Positions 49,324 to 58,122 of a DNA stretch of 64,000 nt are shown one piece after another. The translations under genes and the position numbers were made by a program. The stretch spans positions 3,968,001 through 4,032,000 of the forward strand of contig NZ_OX352321.1 in NCBI RefSeq assembly GCF_947090775.1. The letters run 5' to 3'. This stretch comes from Pseudarthrobacter sp. MM222 (GTDB lineage: Bacteria > Actinomycetota > Actinomycetes > Actinomycetales > Micrococcaceae). Every line of letters starts with the position of its first letter. Within the stretch, counting starts at the first letter, position 1. The notes under the pieces are model-generated. The model ran no database searches and was not told the DNA's origin. It was given only the letters and a program-made list of their open reading frames with translations.

Positions 49324-50532
49324 GTGACTTTCAATCCCGACGCCGCCGCCTGGAGCGCTGAAACCCAGGCTGTCCGCGGCGGTCTCGACCGTACCGGCTT
49401 CCAGGAAACCACCGAGCCGATCTTCCTCAACTCGGGCTTCGTCTACGAATCCGCAGCCGCCGCCGAGCGGGCCTTCACCGGCGAGGACGAGCGGTTCGTG
49501 TACTCCCGGTACGGCAACCCGTCGGTCGCGACCTTCCAGGAACGGCTCCGTCTGCTTGAAGGCACCGAGGCGTGCTTTGCGACGGCGTCCGGCATGTCCG
49601 CCGTGTTCACCGCGCTCGGCGCCTTGCTCGGCGCCGGCGACCGTGTGGTCGCTGCGCGCTCTTTGTTCGGTTCCTGCTTTGTAATCCTCAATGAGATCCT
49701 GCCGCGCTGGGGCGTGGAGACCGTTTTCGTCGACGGGCCGGATCTGGAACAGTGGCGTTCGGCGTTGTCGGAGCCGACGACGGCGGTCTTCTTCGAGTCG
49801 CCGTCGAACCCGATGCAGGAGATCGTGGACATCGCGGCCGTGAGCGAGCTGGCGCACGCCGCGGGCGCGACCGTCGTCGTCGACAACGTCTTTGCCACTC
49901 CGCTGCTGCAGCGCTGCGGGGATCTCGGCGCCGACGTGGTGGTGTACTCCGGCACGAAGCACATCGACGGCCAGGGACGGGTGCTCGGCGGCGCGATCCT
50001 CGGCACCAAGGAGTTCATTGACGGTCCGGTCAAGCAGCTCATGCGGCACACCGGCCCGGCGCTTTCGGCCTTCAACGCCTGGGTGCTCACAAAGGGCCTG
50101 GAGACCATGGCCTTGAGAGTGAACCACTCCTCGGCATCGGCGCTGCGGCTGGCCGAATGGCTCGAGGTGCAACCCGCAGTGAAAGCGGTGTTGTACCCGC
50201 TGCTGCCGTCCCACCCGCAGTACGAGCTGGCGGCGAAGCAGATGAAGGCCGGCGGCACCGTGCTGACGTTGGAGCTGTCGCCTTCCCCGGGGCGCTCCGC
50301 CAAGGAGGCAGCGTTCGCGCTGCTGGATGCGCTTCGGATCATCGACATCTCCAACAACCTGGGCGATGCCAAGTCCCTCATCACCCATCCGGCCACGACG
50401 ACGCACCGCGCCATGGGTCCGGAGGGCCGCGCGGCGATTGGTCTCAGCGACGGGGTGGTGCGGCTCTCCGTGGGCCTGGAAGACGTCGACGACCTGATCC
50501 GCGACCTCGGCCAAGCGCTCAAGCAGGTCTAG
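49324..50532 (+). CDS. metZ: O-succinylhomoserine sulfhydrylase
   Basis: The 402-residue PLP enzyme of the Cys/Met metabolism family converts O-succinylhomoserine plus sulfide to homocysteine. Motifs: YSRYGNPSVATFQERL, TASGMSAVFTALG, ESPSNPMQEIVDI, the PLP lysine K212 in YSGTKHIDGQG, and the C-terminal RLSVGLEDVDDLIRDL. It resembles MetZ of mycobacteria more than MetB. The GTG at 49324 directly follows the rhodanese stop. Expression should be controlled by the upstream SAM-IV riboswitch. Confidence 0.9.
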   Translation: MTFNPDAAAWSAETQAVRGGLDRTGFQETTEPIFLNSGFVYESAAAAERAFTGEDERFVYSRYGNPSVATFQERLRLLEGTEACFATASGMSAVFTALGALLGAGDRVVAARSLFGSCFVILNEILPRWGVETVFVDGPDLEQWRSALSEPTTAVFFESPSNPMQEIVDIAAVSELAHAAGATVVVDNVFATPLLQRCGDLGADVVVYSGTKHIDGQGRVLGGAILGTKEFIDGPVKQLMRHTGPALSAFNAWVLTKGLETMALRVNHSSASALRLAEWLEVQPAVKAVLYPLLPSHPQYELAAKQMKAGGTVLTLELSPSPGRSAKEAAFALLDALRIIDISNNLGDAKSLITHPATTTHRAMGPEGRAAIGLSDGVVRLSVGLEDVDDLIRDLGQALKQV

Positions 50533-50551
50533 GGCGTCTTCCCGTCCGCGG

Positions 50552-50602
50552 GATGACAGTTCGCGGCAGTGTTTGCACGCGGAACTGCCGCGAACTGTCA
50601 TC
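50552..50602. terminator. 19-bp inverted repeat between metZ and the GCS2 ligase
   Basis: GATGACAGTTCGCGGCAGT (50552-50570) and ACTGCCGCGAACTGTCATC (50584-50602) are perfect complements with a 13-nt loop, between two convergent genes. Without a T-run it may still be a bidirectional terminator, or an intergenic repeat family. Confidence 0.65.
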
Positions 50603-50620
50603 TCGGCGGCGGCTTCGCGC

Positions 50621-51802
50621 TCAGACCCGGCGGACCCGCCGCAGCGACGGCTGGTGGGTGCGGTGCGAGGGTTCCGTGCCCTGCGTGGTCACCTGGACGG
50701 CGCGGTCGACGACGGCCACAAGCCCGCCGTGTTTGAACGGCTGGCGCTGCAGCTGGGACCCGGTCCCCTCCGCGACGATCCGCGCGATCCCCTCGCGGAC
50801 CAGTTCGAGCTCGCCCTGCTCGGCCAGCACCGGGGCCAGATAGTCCACGAACGCTTGGACCACCTGGGCAGCGGGGGTCGGCAGGAACGTTCCGAAGTCC
50901 AGCAGCTGGCCGCGAAGCCCGCAGTTGCTGGCCTGCCAGGCGGCCATCCGGAGCAACAACGTCGGCACCGGGGCCGGCTCCACACCGTCGGCCCACTCCC
51001 GGCCGGCGGACTCGACCAGGGCGCGCACCAGCACGGCAATCAGCCCCGCGTCCTCGGCCCGGAGGCAGACGTCGGCGACCCGGACCTCCACCGTGGGGTG
51101 GTGCCGGCACAGCCGGGCGTCGAAGTAGATCATCCCCTCGTCCAGCAGCACACCGCTCTCCACCAGCCGGGTCACGACCCGCCGGTAGACGGGCAGGCTG
51201 CCGAAGATCATCGTGGGACCCGAGCCAGGCCAGCGGTTCCAGGCCTGTGTACGGTAGCTCTCAAACCCGGTCTCCGCACCGTTCCAGTACGGGGAATTGG
51301 CGCTGAGGGCTATCAGTACGGCCAGCTTGTCGCGGATCCGGTCCATCACCGCCACACCCTCCTCGGCGGACTCCACGAAGGTGTGCACGTGGAAGCCGCA
51401 GGTGAGCTGGTTCCGGACCGTGAGCCCGAAGCGTTCCTGCATCGTGACATAACGCGGCGAGGGCGTGGTGTGCGTTGCAGAGCCGCGGGGCGACGTGGCC
51501 AGCGCCGCGACGCGGGCGCCGTGCGCCCGGGCGGCCTGATCCGCGAGGGAGCGGCCCTGCCGGAGCTGCCGGAGCAACTCGGTGTAGTCCAGACAGGGCG
51601 GCGTCTGGGTTTCGATCTGCTCCAGCTTGAGTTCAAAGCTGAAACCGGCGTCCTCGTGGACCGGCCGCTGAGTTGCGACCACCCGCCCGGTTTCCGGCGC
51701 CGGCGGGAGCAGGCCGGGCAGGATGACGTCCGCCAAGGCCAGCGGCATCCCCGTTTCCGGGTCCACGATCAAGAGTTCTTCCTCGACACCAAAGGTGCGC
51801 AT
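50621..51802 (-). CDS. carboxylate-amine ligase, GCS2/YbdK family
   Basis: The 393-residue product starts [18 protein letters not shown], the GCS2 hallmark, and has [13 protein letters not shown] and [21 protein letters not shown]. YbdK-like proteins have gamma-glutamylcysteine ligase activity in vitro; in actinobacteria related genes serve ergothioneine (EgtA) or are of unknown role. Nothing else in the window suggests glutathione or ergothioneine synthesis, so the physiological role is open. Start ATG 51802. Confidence 0.82.
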   Translation of the reverse strand: MRTFGVEEELLIVDPETGMPLALADVILPGLLPPAPETGRVVATQRPVHEDAGFSFELKLEQIETQTPPCLDYTELLRQLRQGRSLADQAARAHGARVAALATSPRGSATHTTPSPRYVTMQERFGLTVRNQLTCGFHVHTFVESAEEGVAVMDRIRDKLAVLIALSANSPYWNGAETGFESYRTQAWNRWPGSGPTMIFGSLPVYRRVVTRLVESGVLLDEGMIYFDARLCRHHPTVEVRVADVCLRAEDAGLIAVLVRALVESAGREWADGVEPAPVPTLLLRMAAWQASNCGLRGQLLDFGTFLPTPAAQVVQAFVDYLAPVLAEQGELELVREGIARIVAEGTGSQLQRQPFKHGGLVAVVDRAVQVTTQGTEPSHRTHQPSLRRVRRV

Positions 51803-51928
51803 GAATCTATTGTGCGTCAGGACCTGCGGAAACGCGCTACCCCCGAACGGGGTCTCTCCGCGCCCGCGGAGCGACCCTTGCGGAGCCCCTCGGCACGGGT
51901 CCGGAGAACCGCCACTTCCAGGATCGTC

Positions 51929-53452
51929 TCAGTCCTGGAAGTACTCGATCTTGGCGCCAATAGTGTTGAGCCGCTCGGCCAGATCCTCGTAGCCGCGCTC
52001 GATCACGTAGATGTTGCGCAGCTCCGAGACGCCTCGGGCGGCGAGCATCGCGAGCAGCAGGCAGGCTGCGGGGCGGAGTGCCGGTGGGCAGCCCACTTCG
52101 GCCGCCCGCCACTTGGTCGGGCCGTTGACGTAGATCCGGTGCGGATCCAGCAGCTGCACCTGGGCGCCGAGTTTGTTCAGCTCAGTCAGGTAGATCGCCC
52201 GGTTCTCGTACACCCAGTCGTGGATCATGGTCTGGCCGGTGGCGTTGGCCGCAATGACCGCGAAGAAGGGCAGGTTGTCGATGTTGAGGCCGGGGAACGG
52301 CATAGGGTGGATTTTGTCCTCCGGTGCCCGCAATTCCGAGGGCTTGGTGGTCACATCCACCAGCCGGGTGCGGCCGTTGCGGGCCAGGTATTCGCCCGAC
52401 ACCTCGAGACGCTGGCCCATCTGTTCAAGCGTCGCGAGCTCGATCTCCATGAACTCTATGGGGACACGGCGGATGGTGACTTCCGAGTTGGTCACGATGC
52501 CGGCGGTGATCAGGCTCATCGCCTCGATCGGATCCTCGGAGGGGAAGTACTCGACGTCGGCGTCGACGGAGGGCAGGCCGGTGATTTTCAGGGTGGTGGT
52601 TCCCACACCCTGGATCTCCACGCCGAGCATCTGAAGGTAGAAGCACAGATCCTGCACCATGTAGTTGGGGCTGGCATTGCGGATGATGGTGGTGCCGCGG
52701 CGGTGGGCCGCGGCCATGATCGCGTTCTCGGTGACGGTGTCCCCGCGTTCGCTCAGCACGAAGGACCGGTCGTTCCCGTCCGACGACGGCGCCTGCACCA
52801 CGTAGAACCCGGAGGTCGCCTCCACGCTGAGACCGAACTGGCGAAGAGCCTGCATGTGGGGCTGAACGGTGCGGGTGCCGAGGTCACAGCCGCCAGCGTA
52901 CGGCAGGCGGTATTCGCTGGATTCGTCCAGCAGCGGGCCGAGCAGCATGATGACGCTGCGGGTCCGGCGGGCTGCCTCCACGTCCATGGAATCAAGGTCC
53001 AGCACGGCGGGGCGGCGGATCTGCAGATCGTTCGCGTTGAGCCAGGTGCATTCGACGCCGATGCTGGTCAGCACTTCAACGATCCGATTGACCTCCTCGA
53101 TCCGGGCCAGCCGGCGCAGCGTCGTGGTGCCGCGGTTGATCAGGCTGGCGCACAACAGGGCGACGCCGGCGTTCTTGCTGCTGTTGACATCCACCGATCC
53201 GGACAGCGTGCGGCCGCCCTCGACCCGCAGGTGGGTCATCTGCGGGCGGCCAACCTTGACGATGCTGCGGCCGAAGATGGATTCCAGCCGCTGGATCATT
53301 TTCAGGCTCAGGTTTTGCTTCCCTTGTTCCATCCGGGCAATCGCACTCTGGCTGGTGCCCAGCTCGGCGGCGAGCTGCCCTTGGGTCCAGCCCTTCTGGC
53401 CGCGGGCATCCCGCAGGAGGGCGCCTACGTGTTCAGCAGTTTCTTGAGTCAT
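51929..53452 (-). CDS. XRE-HTH fused to a MurA-like enolpyruvyl transferase
   Basis: The 507-residue protein has an XRE helix-turn-helix at residues about 10-62 (LRDARGQKGWTQGQLAAELG, SAIARMEQGKQNLS), then an EPSP-synthase-fold domain from about 72. MurA catalytic residues are present: Lys93-Asn94 in NSSKNAGVALL, and Cys189 in YAGGCDLGTR (position of the PEP-attacking Cys115 in E. coli). It transfers enolpyruvate to UDP-GlcNAc in peptidoglycan synthesis or, with the HTH, could also regulate. The ATG at 53452 is preferred over TTG 53458. Confidence 0.86.
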   Translation of the reverse strand: MTQETAEHVGALLRDARGQKGWTQGQLAAELGTSQSAIARMEQGKQNLSLKMIQRLESIFGRSIVKVGRPQMTHLRVEGGRTLSGSVDVNSSKNAGVALLCASLINRGTTTLRRLARIEEVNRIVEVLTSIGVECTWLNANDLQIRRPAVLDLDSMDVEAARRTRSVIMLLGPLLDESSEYRLPYAGGCDLGTRTVQPHMQALRQFGLSVEATSGFYVVQAPSSDGNDRSFVLSERGDTVTENAIMAAAHRRGTTIIRNASPNYMVQDLCFYLQMLGVEIQGVGTTTLKITGLPSVDADVEYFPSEDPIEAMSLITAGIVTNSEVTIRRVPIEFMEIELATLEQMGQRLEVSGEYLARNGRTRLVDVTTKPSELRAPEDKIHPMPFPGLNIDNLPFFAVIAANATGQTMIHDWVYENRAIYLTELNKLGAQVQLLDPHRIYVNGPTKWRAAEVGCPPALRPAACLLLAMLAARGVSELRNIYVIERGYEDLAERLNTIGAKIEYFQD

Positions 53453-53584
53453 ACCCAAAAAATATCACGGATGAGCTATCAAGGTAGGCAGATGCCGCAG
53501 AAGTGCGGATTAGCTCACAGGAATATCCATGCTGTGCGATAAACAAGCGACGCACCGTGTCCGGCGGAGAGGGCCGGATGCTGG

Positions 53585-54388
53585 CTACTGCGGAGTAAGG
53601 AAGACGAGGTTCCAAGTCCCGGCCGCCAAGGCCGCGGTCACGGCGCCCGCGGCGATCCCGGCACCGCCCAGCAGCACCCACAGGTCCATGCCGCTGAAGG
53701 TCGAGGGCCGGGCCCAGGTCCGTTCGGCGCCGCCGAAGCCGCGTGCTTCCATGGTGACAGCCAGCCGGGAGGCGCGTCGGATGGCCTGCACAAGGAGGCC
53801 GAAGCTCTGCCCGAGCGTGGAGCGGAGGCGCTGGTAGGGGTTGCCCCGCGAGCCCACACCGCGGGCGCGCCGCGCCATCCCGATGGTCTGCCATTCCTCG
53901 GCCATGATCCCGACAAGCCGCATCGCGGCCAGCGTGCCCAGGACGAAGCGGTGCGGCAGTTTCGCGTTCTGCGCCAGCGCGTCGGCCAGGTCCGTGGGGT
54001 CCGTGCAGCTCATCAGCAGAACCGCGGGCAGCGCGATCGCCAGCCCGCGGAGCAGGAACCCCAGCCCGAGTTCAAGGGAACCTTCGCTGATGGACCAGAT
54101 ACCGGCGTCGAGCAGTATCCGGCCGCTGTCCGGCGCCAGGATGGCGGTGCTCCAGCCGCCCAGTGCCGCCGCCAGGACCAGCGGCCAGCCGCGTTGCCAC
54201 AGCAGCGCCAGGCTGAGCCCTGCGAGCGGGAACAGAGCCACCTCGCAGGCCAGCGCCACCGAGGCGGAAACCCAGTCAATGGACAGCGCCAGCACCAGCG
54301 TGATCAGGACGACGGCCGCGAACTTGGCCAGAGGGTTCGCCCGGGTCAGCAGCGCATGGTTGCCGCGCAGGCTCAAAGCATCCCTCAT
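53585..54388 (-). CDS. ECF transporter transmembrane component (YkoC/EcfT)
   Basis: The 267-residue T component of an energy-coupling factor transporter has about six helices and the family motif near residue 160-180: EEWQTIGMARRARGVGSRGN (ARG coupling helices) and SRLAVTMEARGFG. It links the two-domain ATPase to the S component. The ATG at 54388 overlaps the ATPase stop (ATGA). The upstream operon and TPP riboswitch make thiamine precursor uptake likely. Confidence 0.85.
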   Translation of the reverse strand: MRDALSLRGNHALLTRANPLAKFAAVVLITLVLALSIDWVSASVALACEVALFPLAGLSLALLWQRGWPLVLAAALGGWSTAILAPDSGRILLDAGIWSISEGSLELGLGFLLRGLAIALPAVLLMSCTDPTDLADALAQNAKLPHRFVLGTLAAMRLVGIMAEEWQTIGMARRARGVGSRGNPYQRLRSTLGQSFGLLVQAIRRASRLAVTMEARGFGGAERTWARPSTFSGMDLWVLLGGAGIAAGAVTAALAAGTWNLVFLTPQ

Positions 54389-56046
54389 GGCGCCTTCACC
54401 GGATCCGTGCCCCGGCGGTCCGGGGTGTTGAGGCTGAGTTCGGTGCCGCCGAGCACGGCACTGAATTCCGCGTCGTGCGTGACGGACACAACGGCGGTGC
54501 CGGCGTCGAGGAGTTCGGAGAGGAAGGAGGCGAGTTCGGACCAGGTGTTGGCATCCTGGCCGAAGGTGGGCTCGTCCAGCACCAGCACCTGCGGATGGGC
54601 CGCGAGCACGGTGGCCACCGAGAGCCGGCGTTTTTCGCCGCCGGAGAGCGTGTAGGGGTTGGCGTCCACCAGTTCGGTCAGCCGCAGCCGCTCCAGCAGC
54701 TCGTCCACCCGTTCTTCCCCGCGCCCCAGGTGCCGGGGGCCGAACAGCAACTCGTCGAGGACCCGGCCGGTGACGAACTGGTGCTCCGGTTCCTGGAAGA
54801 CCGTTCCGATCCGGGCAATCAGCTGCTGCGCCTTCCACTTGTAGGGATCGATCCCCGCACCGTCGCTCAGCTCCAGCGTGGCGGAAACGGCCCCGGAGAC
54901 CGGCGCCAGCAGGCCCGCCAAGGTCAGGGCGAAGGTCGACTTCCCCGAGCCGTTGGGGCCCGTGATGGTCAGGGCTTCGCCGGCGCGGACCCGGGCGGTG
55001 ATGCCGGACTGCACGGCTAGGGGCGGGATGGTGCGGAAGCCCCCGCGCAGCCCCGAACGGCGGCCGCGTTCGCGGGAGACGGCCAGGTTCTCGGCTGCCA
55101 TCAGCAGCGTCCCGGGCCTGTGTCCCCCGGCCCCGTGTCCGCCGGGCGGGTGCCCGCCGGGCGGGTGTCCGCCGGGCGGGGCGGTTGACGTGGCCCCCGC
55201 CGGGACTGCCGGCGCCGTACGGGCCCGCGTTTGCGGTACGTAGCCGGGGACCCAGACGCCCGCGGCGGTGAGCATGTCCCGTGCCTGCGCCAGGACCCTG
55301 TCCGGCGGACCGTCGATCAGCACGGCCGGTTCGGTCGCGCTGCCGGGCTGGAGGACCACAATCCGGTCCACGAGGTCTTTCCACACGGAGACCCGGTGCT
55401 CCACGACCACGAGGGTGGCCCCGGTTTTGTCCAGGCACCGGCCCACGGCGTCCCGTACTTCCAGGACGCCGGCCGGGTCGAGGTTGGCGGTGGGTTCGTC
55501 CAGCAGGATCAGCCCCGGGCGCATGGCCAGGATCCCGGCGAGGGCCAAACGCTGCTTCTGCCCGCCGGACAGGGCCGAAGTCGGATGGTTCAGCGGCAGG
55601 TGGCCCAGTCCGACGTCGTCGAGCGCTTCCCTCACCCGGACCCAGATCTCGGCCGCGGGCACCGACAGGTTTTCCGCGCCGAACGCGACATCATCGCCAA
55701 GCCGGGAGAGCACCACCTGGGTTTCCGGGTCCTGTTGGACAAGCCCGGCCCGGCCCCGCTGCGCCCGCGGTGAGGCGCCGTCGATCAGCAGCGTGCCGGT
55801 CTCATCGGAATCCTCCGGGGTGGCCCCGGCGGAATTGTCGCCGGCGGTGTTGTCGCCGAGGACCCCCGCCAGGGCGTGGAGCAGCGTCGATTTGCCCGAG
55901 CCCGAGGGCCCCAGCAGCAGCACCCGCTCCCCGGGGCTGATGTCCAGGTCCAGCCCGTTGACCGCGGGCCGGGACCTTCCAGCGTGCCGCCAGCCCCAGC
56001 CACGTGCCGTGACCTGGGCGGGGCGGACGGAGTTGGTTGCGCTCAT
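54385..56046 (-). CDS. ECF transporter duplicated ABC ATPase (YkoD-like)
   Basis: The 553-residue ATPase carries two ABC domains. Domain 1 (about 1-240) has Walker A LLLGPSGSGKSTLLHALAG, LSGGQKQRLALAGIL and Walker B LILLDEPTANLDP. Domain 2 (about 310-540) has ITGPNGSGKSTFALTLAG, LSGGEKRRLSVATVL and LVLDEPTFGQD. The linker has a repetitive GGHPPGGHPPGGHGAGG segment. Such fused ATPases energise YkoEDC-type thiamine/HMP uptake. It overlaps ykoC by 4 bp and lies 43 bp after ykoE. Confidence 0.87.
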   Translation of the reverse strand: MSATNSVRPAQVTARGWGWRHAGRSRPAVNGLDLDISPGERVLLLGPSGSGKSTLLHALAGVLGDNTAGDNSAGATPEDSDETGTLLIDGASPRAQRGRAGLVQQDPETQVVLSRLGDDVAFGAENLSVPAAEIWVRVREALDDVGLGHLPLNHPTSALSGGQKQRLALAGILAMRPGLILLDEPTANLDPAGVLEVRDAVGRCLDKTGATLVVVEHRVSVWKDLVDRIVVLQPGSATEPAVLIDGPPDRVLAQARDMLTAAGVWVPGYVPQTRARTAPAVPAGATSTAPPGGHPPGGHPPGGHGAGGHRPGTLLMAAENLAVSRERGRRSGLRGGFRTIPPLAVQSGITARVRAGEALTITGPNGSGKSTFALTLAGLLAPVSGAVSATLELSDGAGIDPYKWKAQQLIARIGTVFQEPEHQFVTGRVLDELLFGPRHLGRGEERVDELLERLRLTELVDANPYTLSGGEKRRLSVATVLAAHPQVLVLDEPTFGQDANTWSELASFLSELLDAGTAVVSVTHDAEFSAVLGGTELSLNTPDRRGTDPVKAP

Positions 56047-56089
56047 GCGCGGTGGCCCGTCGTCGGGAATTCTGTCAGCGGTGCGGTCT

Positions 56090-56722
56090 TCAGGAGAACA
56101 CGGGCTCCGTGGCGGCCTTGCGCGAGGCGAAGGAACTCAGTACCCCGGTCTTCGCCAGTCCCCGGGTGGCGAGCCAGGACAGACCGCCGGCGATCACGGC
56201 ACCGGAGACGGCGGTGAAGATGATGTAGGCGAGTTTGTCGCCGCCGGCGTAAGCGATGTTCCAGCCCCACGGCAGGAACGAGTCATTGAGGCCGCAGAAG
56301 AGGCCCGCACCGGCACCGGCCAGCAACGCCACCGGCAGATTGAACTTCTTGTAGACCAGGGCGGCGAACACGAGCTCCGCGCCGAGCCCCTGCAGGACGC
56401 CGGAGATCAGCACCGTCGTGCCGTACTGGGACCCCATGATCAGCTCGCCGGTGGCCGCTACGGTTTCGCAGAAGAGGGCCGCGCCCGGCTTGCGGATGAT
56501 GAGCATGCCCAGTACGGCGGGAATCATCCAGCCGCCGGCGTAGAGCCCCGTCAGCGGCGGATACAGCGCGTTGACCGGGGCGGAAATCAGGTTGGCACCC
56601 TGGGACCAGGCCCAGAAGATGATGCCTCCGGCGACCGCAATCAAGGCGGCCACCACAATGTCCACTACGCGCCAGTTGTAGCTGCGCCGGGCCAGGCCCT
56701 GCTTGGCAGAAATATCAGTCAT
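56090..56722 (-). CDS. ykoE: ECF S component YkoE (thiamine precursor HMP uptake)
   Basis: The 210-residue membrane protein has five to six helices with WRVVDIVVAALIAVAGGIIFW at the start and FNLPVALLAGAGAGLFCGLNDSFLPWGWN near residue 145, matching the YkoE family of HMP/thiamine transporters. It gives substrate specificity to the YkoEDC ECF complex. The ATG at 56722 has AGGAGGACGAC upstream. It is directly preceded by a TPP riboswitch on the same strand, which supports thiamine or its pyrimidine precursor as substrate. Confidence 0.87.
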   Translation of the reverse strand: MTDISAKQGLARRSYNWRVVDIVVAALIAVAGGIIFWAWSQGANLISAPVNALYPPLTGLYAGGWMIPAVLGMLIIRKPGAALFCETVAATGELIMGSQYGTTVLISGVLQGLGAELVFAALVYKKFNLPVALLAGAGAGLFCGLNDSFLPWGWNIAYAGGDKLAYIIFTAVSGAVIAGGLSWLATRGLAKTGVLSSFASRKAATEPVFS

Positions 56723-56727
56723 GTCGT

Positions 56728-56746
56728 CCTCCTGAGGAACAGGAGG
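56728..56746 (-). promoter_or_regulatory. hairpin sequestering the ykoE ribosome-binding site
   Basis: On the minus strand CCTCCTG-TTCCT-CAGGAGG (complement of 56728-56746) forms a perfect 7-bp stem whose 3' arm contains the AGGAGG Shine-Dalgarno, 6 nt before the ykoE ATG. It is a likely expression platform of the TPP riboswitch, acting on translation. Confidence 0.6.
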
Positions 56747-56804
56747 GGAGAATGCACCGGCCGGCCGCGGCTTCCGCCACCCCGCCGTGCATTCTGAGAA
56801 CTCG

Positions 56805-56918
56805 ACTCCCTTGCGCCGGTACTAACCGGATCAGGTTCGAGGGTCTGCGGCTGTCCGCACTCTCAGCGCCCACCGATGGTCCCTGGATTCCTCCAGCTGC
56901 CGACGGCGGCGCTCCCCT
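56805..56918 (-). promoter_or_regulatory. TPP riboswitch (THI element)
   Basis: The minus strand reads GGGGAGC...CTGAGAG...CGAACCTGATCCGGTTAGTACCGGCGCAAGGGA, the typical thiamine pyrophosphate aptamer: P1 arms GGGGAG/CAAGGGA, the conserved CUGAGA of the pyrimidine pocket and the ACCUGAUC...GUACC pyrophosphate arm. It lies about 85 bp upstream of the ykoE start. The exact 5' limit is approximate. It is among the best supported RNA calls in this window. Confidence 0.9.
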
Positions 56919-57116
56919 GTCGTATTTAAGATCACCCTTGTGGGCGGTGTCAGTTTACACCCGCCCGGCGGGGTTTCCTTTGGGCGGGTGTCACATTCAC
57001 GCTGGCCCTCAGGCGGAGATGCTCCGCCGGAGCGGGCCCGTACCGTCGGTCCTCCCGTCAGGGACGGGACGCTAGGCTAGGGGAAGCCCCGTTCCCTCCC
57101 CGAAGGAGTCCGAAGA

Positions 57117-57380
57117 ATGAACATCTTCATCAAGCTGCTCGGCACCGGCATAAGCCTGCTCGCCGGGTTTGTCGGTACCAAGATCGTCGACACCGTCTGG
57201 GAGAAGTCCACCGGCAACAAGCCGCCGAAGGGCCACGACGACGACATCCCCACCACCCTGCGTTCGGCCCTGACCTTCGCACTGGTCTCCGCCTCGGTCA
57301 GCGCCATCATCCAGGTCCTCGCCAACCGCGGCACCCAGCGCGCGATCACCCGTTTCGCCAAGTCCCAGGACATCGTCTAG
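57117..57380 (+). CDS. DUF4235 family membrane protein
   Basis: The 87-residue product has an N-terminal helix (KLLGTGISLLAGFVGTKIV), a hydrophilic middle (WEKSTGNKPPKGHDDDIP) and a second helix (residues about 48-70), as in DUF4235, a short actinobacterial family of unknown function. AAGGAG precedes the ATG (11 nt). It is convergent with mnhG. Confidence 0.82.
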   Translation: MNIFIKLLGTGISLLAGFVGTKIVDTVWEKSTGNKPPKGHDDDIPTTLRSALTFALVSASVSAIIQVLANRGTQRAITRFAKSQDIV

Positions 57381-57437
57381 GCCGGAGCGCGGGCAGACGC
57401 CGGCGGCACCCGTCACCGGCGCCGCTGCCGGAGCCCG

Positions 57438-57854
57438 TTACCGGCGGCGGCTCGCCTCGTCGTCGCTGTCGTCCGAAAATCCGCTCGCGCCCGCCGCCTG
57501 CTGCACCACGGCCTCAAGCTCATCTGCGCTGAGCAGCTCCCGGTGGAGGTGCTTGGTGCGGTACCCGGCCCGCCCCACCATGTGCGCGGACACCGGAACG
57601 GTGAGCAGCTGGAAGATCCAGGCGACCACCAGGACGGGCCAGACCCACCAGGTGCGCATCTGAAGCCCCACCGCGCAAAGCAGCAGGAACAGCCCCAGTA
57701 CCTGCGGCTTCGTCGCCGCATGCATCCTGCTCATGAGGTCGGGGAACCGCAGCAGGCCGATGGCCGCGCCGAGCGACATCAGGGCGCCCACCACCATGAA
57801 CACCGCCGAGACGGCGTCGATCACGGCGTCGCCGGAGAATGCTTCAGGATTCAC
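57438..57854 (-). CDS. mnhG: Na+/H+ antiporter subunit G
   Basis: The 138-residue MnhG/MrpG/PhaG protein has three helices with FMVVGALMSLGAAIGLLRFPDLMSRMHAATKPQVLG, the conserved motif of this subunit, and a longer acidic C-terminal tail (DDSDDEAS). The GTG at 57854 is chosen; it overlaps the mnhF stop by 11 bp. A longer reading from 57929 adds a non-helical leader. Last gene of the Mrp antiporter operon. Confidence 0.85.
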   Translation of the reverse strand: MNPEAFSGDAVIDAVSAVFMVVGALMSLGAAIGLLRFPDLMSRMHAATKPQVLGLFLLLCAVGLQMRTWWVWPVLVVAWIFQLLTVPVSAHMVGRAGYRTKHLHRELLSADELEAVVQQAAGASGFSDDSDDEASRRR

Positions 57855-58122
57855 GGGCTTGCTCCCGCCGGTCGGCGACGAACCGGGCAACGGTGACCGA
57901 ACCGATGAACCCGATGATGGATACTGCAACGAGCAGCATGAGGTTGTTGAGGTGCCGGTTCACCGCCATGTCGATGCACAGCGCCGCGCCCACGATGGCC
58001 AGCAGCACGTCGGCGGCCAGCACCCGGTCCAGCAGCGACGGGCCCCTCGCGATCCGGATGATCGCACCGGCGGCGGCCAAGGACAGCACGACGGCGGTCA
58101 CGGTCAGGACGAGCTGCATCAT
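57844..58122 (-). CDS. mnhF: Na+/H+ antiporter subunit F
   Basis: The 92-residue MnhF has three membrane helices, with RIARGPSLLDRVLAADVLLAI the signature segment of the family. It overlaps mnhE (4 bp) and mnhG (11 bp), so is part of a tightly coupled operon. With the other subunits it forms the multisubunit cation/proton antiporter complex. Confidence 0.88.
   Translation of the reverse strand: MMQLVLTVTAVVLSLAAAGAIIRIARGPSLLDRVLAADVLLAIVGAALCIDMAVNRHLNNLMLLVAVSIIGFIGSVTVARFVADRREQARES

Noticed and set aside
50573..53542. Very long open frame (989 codons) on the + strand across 50573-53542
   Set aside because: It is antisense to two strong genes, the GCS2 ligase and the XRE-MurA fusion, which carry all family motifs. 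High GC leaves opposite frames open.
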